Origin: Dillenia suffruticosa | Lineage: Eukaryota; Streptophyta; Magnoliopsida; Dilleniales; Dilleniaceae | Direction of reading: 5' to 3' | NCBI GenBank assembly: GCA_033439265.1 | Contig: JAVTVX010000013.1 | Location: 1,762,501-1,826,500, forward strand | DNA: 64,000 nt | Shown: one piece after another, positions 51,414-64,000 of the stretch | Numbering within the stretch: the first letter of the stretch is position 1 | Layout: every line of letters begins with the position of its first letter | Position numbers and translations under genes: made by a program | Notes under the pieces: model-generated | Told to the model about the DNA's origin: nothing | The model's input: the letters and a program-made list of their open reading frames with translations, nothing else | The model's database searches: none

Positions 51414-54400
51414 TCAAGGTTGTCCAAGAAGTGAAGGCCTATAAAAGGCATGGGTTTGAGCAATCTCAATCCGATCTCGTGGATCGTTCATGGTTTCATC
51501 TCTCAATGCCTGAAGAATGGCCTGCGTGTAAAGCTCCCTGCACCATCAATATTAACATATATTTACGATTTTGAGGTAAAATATAGTTATATTTAGGGTT
51601 GTGATCCATGACCCACAATCAATTTTTACTGTTTTAGTTTGTCGCCCCCACACGCACACAAAAGTTACTCAATAAAATTATAACCATTTTCAGTTCTTCT
51701 TACCTCTTATCAATGGGTCAGTCTGGTTTTACCTTCTTTTACTTCTATCTCCCATAAAAATAAAATCTGTCTGAATTTTATAAATACATTTAGACTCTCT
51801 CTCTTTATCCCTCTCCTCAAAAAAAAAAAAAAAAAAAAGATGCCATTAGATTTTTTTCTCCCTACTTGGAAAAGAAAAACTCTCCTCTCCTCAAAAAGAA
51901 AAAAGGTATTTGGGCTTTTCTTTTTTCTTTTTATTTTTTTTAATAATATTAATGTCATGATTTTCTTACCCTCCTACATCGCTGTCTTTGTCCCTGAAAT
52001 GGACACAAAAGAATTATGACTACATGCTTATTATGGTTCCACCTAAGATGTTGACTTGTTTCTGTGAACTGAACAAGCATGGGCATCACAACCACCAGAC
52101 AATTCCTTGCGCATGCAAAGTATGCTATCTGAATAGTAAAATTCAAAGAGGTCATAAAATTGGTTCTTTTTTTTTTCTTTTTTTTTTTGGATCTGAGTAT
52201 GTCAATTAAAAGAAAAGGTCAAGATTACCTTGTTATTAGTATTTTGTATAATGTTTTTAGGATAGGGCAAAGCTCCACAGGTGCAACAGGCTTTTTCTCT
52301 TCTGGATGCAACACACTCAAACTGGACTGGCTGAGAAGCTCATAAAATGCACCCACTGCTGAGACACCCTGCAACAAAAAGGGACAGAGGAATTTTCCTT
52401 TCTAAATGAGTATGACTTCTGAGAAATGAAGAAATCAATCACTACTATCCAACCCAAGAACTCTTTAGATCATGTTCCCATACATCTTCTTGAAAATGTT
52501 CGACGTGGTAGAATCATAAAGGATAAGAGGGCTTAGGATTATGCCCAATTTTCCAACAAGATAGCGACCTCTCCAATTAATAGCTTAAATTAATAATTCA
52601 TCAACTGCCCACCATATTGAGGATGGGAGGCAAAATGTAGCAACTGCAATTATTGACGGATGCTAGAAAACCATGTACCACAACTACATACCTATGACAC
52701 AAAACAACATTTGGCAGTTTCACTCCTGGTTCCAGTTCTTCTTTTTCAGTCAAATAATGATGTAAAGGAGGAAAGTTCAAAACAAAGAAAACAATAAAAC
52801 AAAATCAGAACCTGAATCATTCCCTTGCCGCTAATGCTATCACCCATATCAAGGCTTAGTTGCCCCTTTGCGATCATTTGGCCGTACCAAGCATTACGAC
52901 CCTTCAACAAGGTTACATAAGTATCAGCAAGCAATGGTCCAGCAAGCTTCTCAGGCTCTTCCGCCAACAAATGAGTAATAAATATCATCTCCGATGTGCA
53001 GTGTGCAAAGTATACTGATTTGCTTGTGGCACTCTCATTTGTAAGAGCTGCCACCATTCCTGTTAACGCCAAATTCCAAAAAGATTGGGCATTGAGTTAA
53101 GCTTATAGTTTTAACTCCAATAGGTACTATCACTTTCCCAGAAGGAAATCAGGTTCACAACATCTATGGCATATTCTCAACCTGGCAAGTTGTGTCAGTT
53201 TCAGTTAGTTTCCTAACTCTGGACTGACAAGCATTACAAGGATCACACACGGGATTTATATCAATGCCTCAGGTGGCGAACAAAAGGTGATTTATATCAA
53301 TGCCTCAGCCACTATGGTTGTACCCAGAAGAAGTCTGTTAAGGTTCAGTTGTTTGATGCATATTATTTTTTCACATAAAGGATTTTTTTTTTGGGGTGGG
53401 GGGGTGTCTGCTTTTCCCATTTGAAGTTGAACTTGGCCAAGCCATTCAGGACAACTCATGCCACTTTGTGTAAATAAGTTTACTGAACCCAGAATTCAAC
53501 AAACAAGAGACATCAAAAGCACAGGAGAGATATAAAAATCTAGTCTGTAACAGTTACAGGACATACCAGCACCAATGGCGTATACATTCTTCAAGCCACC
53601 CATAACCTCATGAGTAACAAGATCACTGTTGTCCCATACAATAAAATGTGGCTGCCTCAAAAATTTGGCAAGAGGTTTCCTCCACTTTTCAGCTCCACAA
53701 ATTCTAGCATTAGCATATTCCTTATTATAAATCTCAGAGGCAATGTTTGGTCCACCAAGATAAAGAATGTTCTCCATTGGTACCCCAGCTGCAAGGTTAG
53801 AGAGTGACTTAGGATGGGAATAACGATTCCCAGTAAGTGAAAAGTCAAGGTGAAAATTAGTTAAGGAAGAATGGGCAGTCATAATTGAGGCACAACAACG
53901 GGACCAAGCTTATTTCTGAATAATATTAGTATAGCATAAAATGTACAATTGAATAAGTCTAACTAGTAATTCTTGGAGACAAATAAAAAGCACAAAACCA
54001 TGGCATTTGATGGAATGGAACATAGCTTTGAATTTAGACAAACTAAATAATTCAATTTTGTATCTCTAATCTATGAACTTTATTGAAGGGTTGCTTTATC
54101 TATTGCAAAAACTCTCATACTTGACCCTGCCCATCCTCAGATTTCTCATTGCTCTAGAACCGATAATTTAAAGATTTCAGTGCACAATCAACATCCCTTT
54201 CCAATATTAAGCTTTTTTTTTTTTGAAAAAAAAATGAGAGAGTGAAAGAAGAAAAAGAAGAAAAATGAACCTAGAATTTAAAGTTCTAAGTGCACAATCA
54301 ACATCCCTTTTCAATATTAAACTACTTTTTTACCCAAAAGGAAAGAAAGAGGGAAAATGAATATTTCAGGATTCTAGAAATGCTTCCTAAAATTTTACAA

Positions 54401-55220
54401 TTGCGAATGTAATTCGAATGTTCTAGAGTCCACTGTCCAGGATTTCACTCCTCAGAACCTGAGAACCCTCATACTATTATACAACCATGTCCATTACTGA
54501 TAATATATAGTCCAAGAAATTCAAGAATCAAGAAAAAGAACAGAGTATAAAGAACTTACTTGCTCGATTAATCATCTGTGTAGGTGTTATTATTCGAGGA
54601 ACAGGCTTCACTGCAGCCTCTATACCCTTCGCCAGAGAAATTATTATAGGCACCGTGAGTCTCTCCTTCCAATACTTACTAATCTCTTCAAAGACCTCAC
54701 TAGTTTCAGTTGAGGGCACGCCATTAATAACGATGTCAGCATCCCAAACGGCCTCCTGCAGGTTAGTCACAACCTTCAAAGGACAAAGAGGCGTATCGAT
54801 CATGTTCAAGCAAAATCCATCCTTCAAAATCTCATCAGCATACAGAGTTCGATCACCAAGCCTTGCCTCAACATACTTCAAATATGCACAACGCCGAATC
54901 AACCTCCTCAATACATCCTCCCTCGAATTGATCACTTCAAACAGATGTTCTGCTGTAGCCCTATCGACTTTCCTCTCCGGCCTTCTCCATATGAGGATCT
55001 GCACCTTATCCCTAAGATGACCATAGCTATCTTGCAATAGGGCAGCAAAGACACTACCCCAAGCACCAGCACCAACACCCACAATCTTCAACAAGTCCCC
55101 GTCGCCCTTACCCAGAAGGCGTCGAAGCTCATCAAGCTTCTCTTCCGCCATGCTATTATGGCTTGGCAAAATCCCATTTGAATGCCCATTATTCACCATT
55201 CCTTCAATACTTCCAACCAT
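51414..55220 (-). CDS. GPDHC1: Cytosolic NAD-dependent glycerol-3-phosphate dehydrogenase, 464 aa
   Basis: Reduces dihydroxyacetone phosphate with NADH to glycerol-3-phosphate in the cytosol, feeding lipid synthesis and the glycerol-3-phosphate shuttle. Five minus-strand exons: 55220-54560, 53788-53567, 53059-52812, 52368-52229, 51537-51414; all GT-AG, in phase, stop TGA at 51414. The Rossmann nucleotide-binding motif [10 protein letters not shown] is at residues 48-57; the substrate-domain blocks [20 protein letters not shown] and [20 protein letters not shown] and the tail [10 protein letters not shown] match plant GPDHC proteins (Arabidopsis about 462 aa). No transit peptide is seen, which fits the cytosolic form rather than the plastid form. 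A leader intron is likely (donor near 55775, acceptor near 55226). Intron 1 and intron 2 hold local duplications. Complete and apparently functional. Confidence 0.96.
53253..53308. repeat. 20-bp direct repeat in dehydrogenase intron 2
   Basis: GATTTATATCAATGCCTCAG occurs at 53253-53272 and identically at 53289-53308, a 36-bp offset. Confidence 0.9.
54165..54322. repeat. 48-bp direct duplication at 110-bp offset in dehydrogenase intron 1
   Basis: AATTTAAAG, then TGCACAATCAACATCCCTTT, then CAATATTAA occurs at 54165-54212 and 54275-54322 with few changes; the spacer is T/A/GA-rich simple sequence. Confidence 0.85.
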
Positions 55221-55968
55221 CTTCTAAATGAAACTCAATCTACACTTTCCAGATGGATCAATTAAATGGAGAATTTAGTATTTTTTGTGGGATTTTCAAT
55301 GAATTCAACTTCCAATTTCTTGTATATTTTATCAAAAACCCACTTGTCGTTTTTTTAGTAGGTATTGTTTCCAAAATCACAATATATAGTGTTGTTCTGT
55401 CGTGGATCATAAACAGCACCAAAGAAGAATATGATCTATTATAGGCAAAATTTCACATCGAAATCAAAGCTAATCAATTTTCACTCAGATTTTCACACCC
55501 AACTAATAAAATTGTTTTTGTCATCTACCCACAAATTTATGAACAATGTTGACTAAGAATGACTCGAATATAGGGTTTTTGTACATGGGTTTTCTTATAA
55601 GAATCAGAATGGCAAATCCAAATAAAGTAAAATAAATTCGAGCACAGCATAGAAATCTCCGTCCTGGGTTTGTTCAGCTACCCACCAATAAAGCTCACAC
55701 TAGTGCCAAAAAAGCAAATGGATCAATTCAAGAAAACATAATAAAAATTTGAAATTGAATCCCAAAAAAACTTACGTGTCGGATACTACAAGGTATAATA
55801 GATGTCAACGATGAGAAATTTTGTTTTTCGTTTGAATTTCCTATCAGCCAAAACCAACCAAAAATTTTTATTAGGGGAGGGAGAGAAGCACGAGTATTGC
55901 ATGCAGGGGAGGAAGAAGAAAATGAGAATTCAGGGGAGGCACGAAAAAGTTCATATGCAACTCAATGC

Positions 55969-56005
<37 letters not shown>

Positions 56006-59000
56006 GAATTGATGGCTATCATGTTCTCGATTTCAGTTGGGAATTGGGTTGAGCACCCACCTAATGTTTGAAGCATTAAAAGTTTGCCAACCTCCCAACG
56101 GTCATTTAACACCGGGATGCCAAAATGAATGCTCTCTCTCTACAATCAACATCTCTCACTCTCCCTTTTTCACATTCCCAAAATTTCTGGCATCCCTATT
56201 TTCCTGTTCCCATGGGCCAATTACACATTCCCACGCTACCCAATAGAACAAATGTCCTAGGCAACGACTTATTATTATTTTTCTCGAGTAATTGTTTATC
56301 CTAGTTTAATCCAATTTTCCCGTCAGCCGATCATTTTGATATTTTCTAAACTTCAAAAATTAAACTGCAATTTTCGTTAGAGTTCCAACCTTACTAGTAT
56401 TCGGAGACTTTCATTTGACTCATTTAGAAAAGAATGACACTAAAAATATACTATTTATATTAAAAATAAAACTATATTTATATTATAATTCGAAACTTAT
56501 TATTATTTTGAAGCATTATATGACTTGTTTTGAAAGCAAGGAGAGGTTGAATCCGAGAACTCTGCTGTCACTAAAGGCCATTGGTTGACAAGTTTAGGAA
56601 CATTTTATTTAGTTGATTAATAAAAGATATTGATTATTTAAAAAAAAAAAGTTTGAAACTCTTAATAAATAATTCTTAATCAGAGGCAAGCTTATTTAAA
56701 AAGTGAACCAAATTATTGAGTAATGACCCATTTTTAGAAGTGTCATCGGGTCCTTTTAGGGCTCAAAGCTTGTTCTTTTCGTTTGCTCAGTGGGCTCTAA
56801 GACTACCTGAGCATTAAGGGGAAAAAAAAAAGATAATAAGATGGTTCCAGGGATAAAGTTGACATCATTTATCTCTCTGTTCATGTTTTTTTATTATTAT
56901 TATCGATTTTTTAAATCATATTTTGATTAATTCAATTCGAATATTTATAGAATCATATTAAAACATGACTTTATCAGTATAATTTTTTTATTTTTAAATT
57001 TTAAATATAAAATTTAATCAGAGAATGTAATAACTCATCTTAATAAGTACACTTTATATTGCTCCGGTTGTCTATGATTATTTCTATTAGTTTTTGTTGG
57101 CCGACTTTGTCCCCACATTTGCCCATGATTTACTACTCCCATTTTGAGATTTTCAAAGGGGTGCTGAAAACCAAAAATTCCGACTTTATTGTAAACCCAA
57201 GACTATTTTCAGTTTCATTATTCATATAATTTTCAACGTTGGTATGGTATTTTTTTTTGTCACAATTAAAAACTATTATTTAAAATAATAATTTAAAATT
57301 TTTATCATGAATAACAATTTTAAAATATCACATTGATCTATTATTTAAAACGTCTGTCAAAAAGTGATGATTAAAAATTATCATCTCAGATAATGATTAC
57401 GTACGACACTGACATGATGGGATGAACTCTAAAATAAAAATAATTTTAAAAAACACTGAAATTTGGATATTTTTCGCAACCATCAAAATTATGATTTTTA
57501 TATTTTAGAGACATAATAATGCAAATAAGGTTTGAACATGAGCCAACATACCTTAGTAGATGTATTTGATAATTTTCTTTATAAGAATATATTTGAATTT
57601 CGATAATAATTTTAATTTATTTAATAATTATATAGAATGATTATCTATTATCGTGTAGTTATACGTTTACAAATCTAAAAAAGTAAAATAAATTCTGTCT
57701 CTCTCTCTCTCTTTCTAACGTGACAAGCATGCGCATATGATTCAACAATTGCATTTTAATTTGGGTAGTTGATCATTGAATTTATGAATAGCATGATAGG
57801 GATTGCCCTTATCTATCAGTTTCCCCTCATACCTCAGAGACCGAGAAAGACAATTAATGACATGGGGATTCGGGGGTTGGAGGCGGGGAGATACGTTTTT
57901 GTTGATATATATATTTTATTATATTGATCGTTATTTAAAATTATATTTTAATTAATTTAATTTAAAATTTATAATAATTTATTTAAACAGATTACCCTCT
58001 TAATAATTTTTTTTAATATTTAAATCATGAGTTAAATTTAAAAATTTGATTAAGAAACATAATATTACATTTCATTAAATCAATTATTTATCGATATAAC
58101 GATTCTATACGGTCACGGGGCACCTCAGTTTGTGAATAGGAACTTGATTAACTTCACTTTTCAAAGAGAGCGAAATCTAGGTAGGCTCTTCCCTTTCCAT
58201 CCCATTGAAACACACCAACATGTGTCATCTTGGACCCTTATGCCCTATGTGTGAGCGTATCAGAGGATTTAGAATTAAAAATGATTTAGTACATTTTATT
58301 TGTTTTGTCCCTTTTAGTAGGTTGTGTTGATAGTGAAAATAGTGAAAACAGGTTCTTTGGAGAGAGCTCTACGCCCTCAACGTCACTTAAATGCCAAAAT
58401 AATATTGGAAATTATCTTGTTTAAATTAATTAATTAATCCCGTTATTATTTTAAATACGGGTCAAGGATTTTGGTACATAAAGAATTTAAATATTTCTTC
58501 TCTCCTTTTTTAAATATTTTTTGGCATCTTAAATAATAATTGATGAATGCATTTCGGTTGTACTTTTTAACTAAAAATGAATCAAATCACTCGTTCCTTT
58601 AGCAGATTTGAAATGTTTGAGTCAATTTCCTATAAGACCAAATGAACTAAAAACAACATTTTTCCTATTTATTAAACAGTTTTTTTTTCTTTTTTAAAAT
58701 TTAATAAAAAATTTTTCAACTTAGAATACAACGGCTAGCGATTTTTTTTATACAACAACTAAATAAGTTAGAATTATTATTTGAATTCAAATTCACTTTC
58801 TTTAAGAGAATTACCGGATATATAAATTACTCGAATATATTTTTTGGTGTATTTTCTTATATTTATCTAGATTTGACGTCACAAAATGCATAGATTAGGC
58901 TATATGCATTGGCTAGATGTTTAAGACATATCAAATTTAGGAAGAGTTTTTTTTTTTTTAATTGGATTCAATAATATTCGAATTAGATTAATCGAAATAT

Positions 59001-59396
59001 AATAATTATAAAAATAAAATAAAATATAATAAAAGACGGACAAAATTTGGTCTTAAAAAGTTTTATTTCGTTCAAATCAGGCTCGCCCAAACAGAAGCCT
59101 AACAAATGTTGGGCCTATTTCAAACCCCATTCTTCACAAGCATCCCGTTCTTATTGGGTCACATCTAGCCCATGAAGAGACTCACTTTTGTTCCAATGGC
59201 CCAATGTTGGATCATTATATTTCATTTTTATTGGGCTAGGAAAAGTGACTGGGTCAGTCGTATTTTGTCGTTTTCCCTTCAGGAAAGCATCTAACCAAAC
59301 GACGCCGTTTTCTCACTCGCAAGCCTCACTACTTAAGTTCCAGTATGAGTATCGAGATAGGGGCAAGAGATTTGTTAGAGAGAGAGGGAGAGGGAA
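55221..59396. other. Intergenic between the divergent dehydrogenase and SFGH genes
   Basis: The left part (to about 55800) is the promoter/leader of the minus-strand dehydrogenase. There is a (GA)n run at 55973-56001. AT-rich dispersed repeat copies lie near 56905-57030, 57915-58080 and inverted near 58955-59010. The last 200 bp, with ACGACGCCGTTTTCTCAC, are the likely promoter/leader of the esterase gene. No coding exon was seen. Confidence 0.55.
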
Positions 59397-62300
59397 ATGG
59401 AGACGAAGCCGACAGAGATCAGCAGCTCAAAGATGTTCGGAGGATTCAACAAGAGATACAAACACTACAGTCCCATCCTTGGCTGCAATATGACCTTCCA
59501 CATCTATTTCCCTCCTGCTTCTTTAACTTCTAATAAAGTCCCCGTAGGTCCCTTACTCATCCTACCAAAACAATTTCTAGGTTTTTATTTCTTATTTTTT
59601 ATATCTGGCTTTTTTTTTTTTTTTAATTTCTTGATTTAGATTCCATATCTTTCTAGTGTTTTACATATCACTTATCCATTGTTAAAGTATCGATGTTTCA
59701 GTAAGTTGCTTGAGGTTTCTGTGATTCACATTACTAAAAAGAATTCTCTGTCTCTACGGTTTTTTGTTTTCTTGCTATAATTTTAATTTCTTTGTAGGGT
59801 TTTATATATCAAGTCAATTTTGTCCAAATGGGGTTCTTGTGATGAAGATCACCTTCATTAATATTAATATTGACGTTGATGGTATTAGCTGTGTTTTCCG
59901 AATCTCAACAATCAGATCTTATAATGCAAAAATCAAATCATATTTGTAATTGTGGTGAAACTTTGGTACTTATTACTTAGGATTGAAACCAGGATTTCCC
60001 AATTGGGGGTCGCGGAGTGGGGAGGGGCATTCAATGATAATATTGTTGTATAATTAGTAAAACGCTACAGAGGAATTATACCGTTATATAAGAATAAAGG
60101 AGACATACAGGATGACTCCAACTATAGAGGAATTAAATTAATGAGTCATTCCATGAAGTTGAGAGAGAGTAATAGAGCATAAATTGAGATTGGAGATAAA
60201 TGTGTCTCAAAATCAATTTGGATTTATATTAGGAAGATCCACCACGGAATCAATCCACATGTTAAGATATTTGATTGAGACATATAGAGTACAGAAGAGA
60301 GATCTACATATAGTATTCATTGATATAGAAAATGCATATAATAGGGTCCCTAGAGACTTATTATGGTGGGCGCTGGGCGCTGATGAAAAAAATGGATATC
60401 ACTGAGGTACATCATTCTAATTAGAGATATGTATGAGGGAGTTGTAACAGATGTAAGAACTTGTAGGGGTTTGAGCGATAGTTTTCCCATTAACATTGGG
60501 TTCCACCAAGACTTGGCATTAAATCCCTTCCTCTTTACAATAGTAATAGATGAAATAATAAAAAATATTCAAGATGAAATATTATAGTGTATGCTTTTCG
60601 TAAATGATATAATGCTAGTTGATGAAACTAGGGAGAGTGCTAGTGATAAACTAGAGTTAGGAAGACTTACACCGGAGTCCAGAGGGTTCAGATTGAATAG
60701 ATCGAAAACCGAATATATGAGATGTAGATTTAGTGAAACTTATTGAAATGATGAAGAAACAATTAGCTTAGATGGACAAGATGGACAAGATGGACAAGAT
60801 GTACCCAAAAGTGAACGGTTTAGATATCTAGATTCCATCATTCAAAACGATGGCAATATAGATGGAGATGTGAACCAAAGGATTCAAACGGGTTGGATAA
60901 AATGGAGTACGGCATCCGGAATTCTTTGCGATCGTACGATACCATTGCATTTGAAGGGAAAGTTCTATATAACCGCGACTGGATCTACACTATTGTATGG
61001 TATTGAGTGTTTAGCTAGTAAATAGCAATAAAAACAAAAACTGGCTGTTGTAAAAATGAAGATATTTAGGTGAATGTGTGGAAAAACTAAAAGAGATAGA
61101 ATTAAAAACGAAGAGATTCGTAACAAGTTGGGAGTTAGTTCAATTGTAGATAAGACACGAGAGTGCCGTCTGAGATGGTTCGAGCATGTGCAAAGAAGGC
61201 CCAAAGATGCACCGGTTAGGAGAACCGAAAACTTAAATATAGGAGATTTAGTAAAATGTAGAGGTAAATCTCTAAAAATTTGAATGCAAATTATTCGTAA
61301 AGACATGAAAATTAAGGGTTTAGAAGAAAAAATGGTCTTAAATAGGAATGAATGGCGTAGAAAAATCCATACAAATTAAATCTATATATTTTAGATATTT
61401 TTCTATTGATTTATTTATTTACTTTTCTTTTTCTTTTTCTTTTATTTTTATTTTATATATATTTTTTTATTTCATTTTTTTCTTCTCTATTTTTTTTAAA
61501 TTTGTCTCTTAAATGACCGACCAATATTGGGATTAAGACTCAGTTTGTTGTTGTTGTTATAATTAGTAAAACACTAAACTATTTTATTAATATTTCATTA
61601 TTAAACAATTGTTAACTTTAGATTTTTTTTGGGGGGTATTGCAAAATTTTGACTCCCTCGTATCAATAGAAAGCCTTGAAACTAGAAATTTCAATTCTCA
61701 AATTTTTTTTTTTAAATAACGAGCTAAAAGTTATATAAAATTATAAAAATAATAAGCATTTACATATAAAACATTTCCACATCAAGAAGTGAAAAACTTG
61801 TCCAATTGGTGCTAAATTATTCAATAAGATGCAATTAACATGGTAAACCAAAAAGCTCTCACAGAGAATTATGTATTGTTGATTTATCAAACCAACCAAA
61901 AAGTCAAAGAGTCTCTTTTGTTTCTATTACAAAATATGTATTCATGATTTAACAAAAATCTTATTTCTTGGGGAGAGATAGAGAGAGAATTATGCGTTTG
62001 ATTTTGATAATTGTATTTAAAAGGGGCCAAATTAATTAAATGAAGGATCCAAAAAATAGCTCATAGTCTAAGTGAAAATGGGATTTTTTTTTAACAAGTT
62101 AGGGGTCACGCCTCCCCTTGCCTTGTTTATGCCCCCATCCCTACTGTTACTATATTGTTAGAACTTAGAAGAACTTCAACATACAATCCCAGATCGACCA
62201 GTTTAGAATTTTGAAGATTCTTGTTTTGATCCTATGATTGCTAGATAAGATTGTCTGAATTTTGAGTGACTGAGGTTATTTCTGTCATTAGTTAATGACT

Positions 62301-62571
62301 TCTTTGAAGACATAGTTCCTAAATTAAATGTGGGTTGTCATCAAATTACTACATGTAAACTTGGTGATGTTATTTCTTATGGAGAAAAGAGTTAATGATG
62401 TATTCAAATATGTATAAATTACTCAAATGTGTTTTGTATTGGTAAATGAGCAGGTTGTGTATTTTCTTTCTGGATTGACATGCACAGATGAGAATTTTAT
62501 TGCTAAGTCTGGAGCACAACGAGCTGCTTCAATCGAGGGGGTTGCTCTGATTGTCCCTGATACTTCTCCGA
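59397..62571 (+). CDS. SFGH: S-formylglutathione hydrolase (esterase D family), first two exons; cut by window end
   Basis: Cytosolic serine hydrolase that converts S-formylglutathione to formate and glutathione in formaldehyde detoxification. Exon 1 59397-59543 encodes [20 protein letters not shown] and [20 protein letters not shown]. Exon 2 62454-62571 encodes [20 protein letters not shown], then [19 protein letters not shown], the typical esterase D block. Donor GTAGGT at 59544 gives K-V-P-V-V-Y-F-L with the family spacing. Exon 2 ends in phase 1. The catalytic serine block (GHSMGG), Asp and His are in later exons beyond 64000; none was found in 62572-64000. Intron 1 carries a LINE insertion. 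The gene is partial only because the window ends. Confidence 0.92.
60050..61576 (+). mobile_element. 5'-truncated, decayed RTE-type LINE with 18-bp target-site duplication
   Basis: The element at 60068-61558 shows reverse transcriptase pieces broken by stops and frameshifts: [21 protein letters not shown]-type [30 protein letters not shown], then a C-terminal block with [20 protein letters not shown] and WRRKIHTN. The catalytic YADD-like site has become FVND. A T-rich 3' UTR and a TTGTTGTTGTT tail follow. It is bounded by ATAATTAGTAAAACGCTA (60050-60067) and ATAATTAGTAAAACACTA (61559-61576), one mismatch in 18. It is in sense orientation in intron 1 of the esterase gene. The 5' half of the element (endonuclease) is missing. 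Confidence 0.88.
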
Positions 62572-64000
62572 GTAAGTTGGTAGCTCTAGAAGATATTTTC
62601 ATCATCCTTCTAGCTCAGACAAAGTTTCCCCAATCTGTTCTCTTTGTTGGAGTTGAATTGCTGCTAAGATAGGAGCACGGGGCTAGCATTTACTTTACGT
62701 ATATTTTGGGAACTTGTTATCGTGTTACACTTTACTCTGCATGCCTTTTTGTCTGTCATCTCACTTCCTCTTATATTATATCTCGTGTTCACCTGGTGCT
62801 TAAAGCATCCCAGTAAACACTCAAGTCCAAAGTAGTCTATATGTCGACAATTTTACCTTCTTTTTATTAAGAATAGCTTGATTGTAGAATCTAATCTGGG
62901 AACTCGAGTAAGTATGCAATATACTTTAACATCACACTATAGGTTAGTGCAGTTAAAATCATATTGTCTCTGTAGGATATTTTGAGGTAGAAAAGAGGCT
63001 GGTTTCCATTTTGAAGCTCAATATAAATGCTGAATTTTTTCACAATTCCATTGATTTGAGAGATATGTATGTAGCAGATACTTATGTTTGCACATTGTTT
63101 AACATCAACAGACAGTCTTTTTATTCTCTTAATCATGTTCAAGATTTGAATTAAGACGCTTCCCTGGCACAGATCTCCATGTTTCTTTTGCATGATTAGG
63201 CTATCGAGTGAGTGGTCTTCTTAGCTATCATAGCCCACTTTGAAAGTATCTGGGTATGTGTGTTCTCACAGTTCAGTCTGCATGTATGCCTTGTGGCAAG
63301 TTGGCTCTGGGTCCCACTCAAGTATTTATGGGCTTATGTGCCAAAGCCCTTCAACAATGTCTAGTTGAAGTGGAGTGTCATCATTAGATTTGCTAAGATT
63401 GATATCAAAGTAGGGGAGTAATCCAGCGTTACAACAATTACTTTTTCAGCACTATCTACCCAACCAAGAAGAGGAGGTGCTTGTAATTCTTGCTGTTGTT
63501 CTTTTTATGCTCAAGCATCAATGCACTTATCTCCCTCCTTTTACATTTTGATTTTTCATAACTTTTTTTGCTAACTATTTTGGCTAAAGGAGAAAATTTA
63601 CCTTAGCGGTTGTAGTGGCATTTGAAAATGTACCTGCATGTGTCTTCTATCAAAATTAACAAAATAACAAAATAAAAAGAAAATATACCTGCATGAGTCG
63701 TGTCCATATGTTTGGGTTGGTAAGTTATTGCAAAGGATGGAATGCATGTTATTGGACAAATACTTTGTCAAATTTTTATTCATTTCTTGAAACTAAGGGA
63801 ATTACTTATCTTGTCATGAGTAAAATACAATGCCGAGCCCCTATAGTTGGTTTTAAATTCATTATTTGCGTTAAGTTCCACTCGATTTAAGTCACCATCT
63901 TCTGCTATTGAAGCTGACTAAAATTTCTGTAACCTACTCACAAATGAATTTTATTTGTCATGTAATTTAAGGTTATGCCATTCCATTCTTCCTAGATTTC
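62572..64000 (+). other. Intron 2 of the S-formylglutathione hydrolase gene
   Basis: Starts with the donor GTAAGT. No further esterase exon, repeat element or other gene could be recognised up to the window end. Confidence 0.6.

Noticed and set aside
56525-56590. Second tRNA/SINE-like head (minus strand)
   Set aside because: A and B box-like motifs are too degenerate, and no tail or second copy was seen.
60184-60405. 73-codon ORF as a host gene
   Set aside because: It is a reverse transcriptase fragment of the RTE-type LINE, flanked by a target-site duplication.

Overview
This is nuclear DNA of a flowering plant, almost certainly a eudicot. The evidence is AT-rich introns of 0.1 to 3.4 kb with GT-AG borders, (CT)n/(GA)n tracts near gene starts, tRNA-derived SINEs and RTE-type LINE fragments, and a plant gene set (type IIB autoinhibited Ca2+-ATPases, a CC-NB-ARC-LRR immune receptor, a KVAG-type sugar-nucleotide transporter homologue, and a cytosolic glycerol-3-phosphate dehydrogenase). 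No species is assigned. All splice models below were read by eye from splice sites, phase and family conservation; no transcript evidence was available.

Layout. 1-4196: gene-free, and lacks the expected first exon of the first pump. 4197-9676 (+): Ca2+-ATPase copy A (ACA4/ACA11-like). 9762-10318: a foldback/MITE element just behind its stop codon. 11724-23983 (+): Ca2+-ATPase copy B, a tandem paralogue with the same exon plan and introns enlarged by retroelements. 25333-27951 (+): an intronless CNL receptor with a MADA-like N terminus. 28396-28722 (-): an unrecognised small ORF. 29873-35568 (-): a four-exon triose-phosphate/nucleotide-sugar translocator family gene. 35.8-40 kb: gene-free, AT-rich, with a G-quadruplex motif beside a SINE that has an 11-bp target-site duplication. 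About 40.0-47.2 kb (+): a SAP-like C-terminal domain protein with an internal tandem exon duplication. 48560-50296 (-): a 106-residue coiled-coil protein. 51414-55220 (-): cytosolic NAD-dependent glycerol-3-phosphate dehydrogenase, complete in five exons. 59397 to beyond the window end (+): first two exons of S-formylglutathione hydrolase, with a 1.5-kb LINE in intron 1.

How the genes relate. There are no operons here and most neighbours are housekeeping genes without an evident common pathway. The left third is the most interesting part: two tandem Ca2+ pumps, one apparently without its autoinhibitory/calmodulin-binding N terminus, followed by a CNL receptor of a class known to form Ca2+-permeable resistosomes. 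Whether this adjacency has functional meaning is only a hypothesis. The clearest structural novelties are the truncated or decaying pump copy A, the foldback element with three successive 21-nt palindromes, the 257-bp tandem exon duplication in the SAP-like gene, and retroelement insertions that can be dated by near-perfect target-site duplications.
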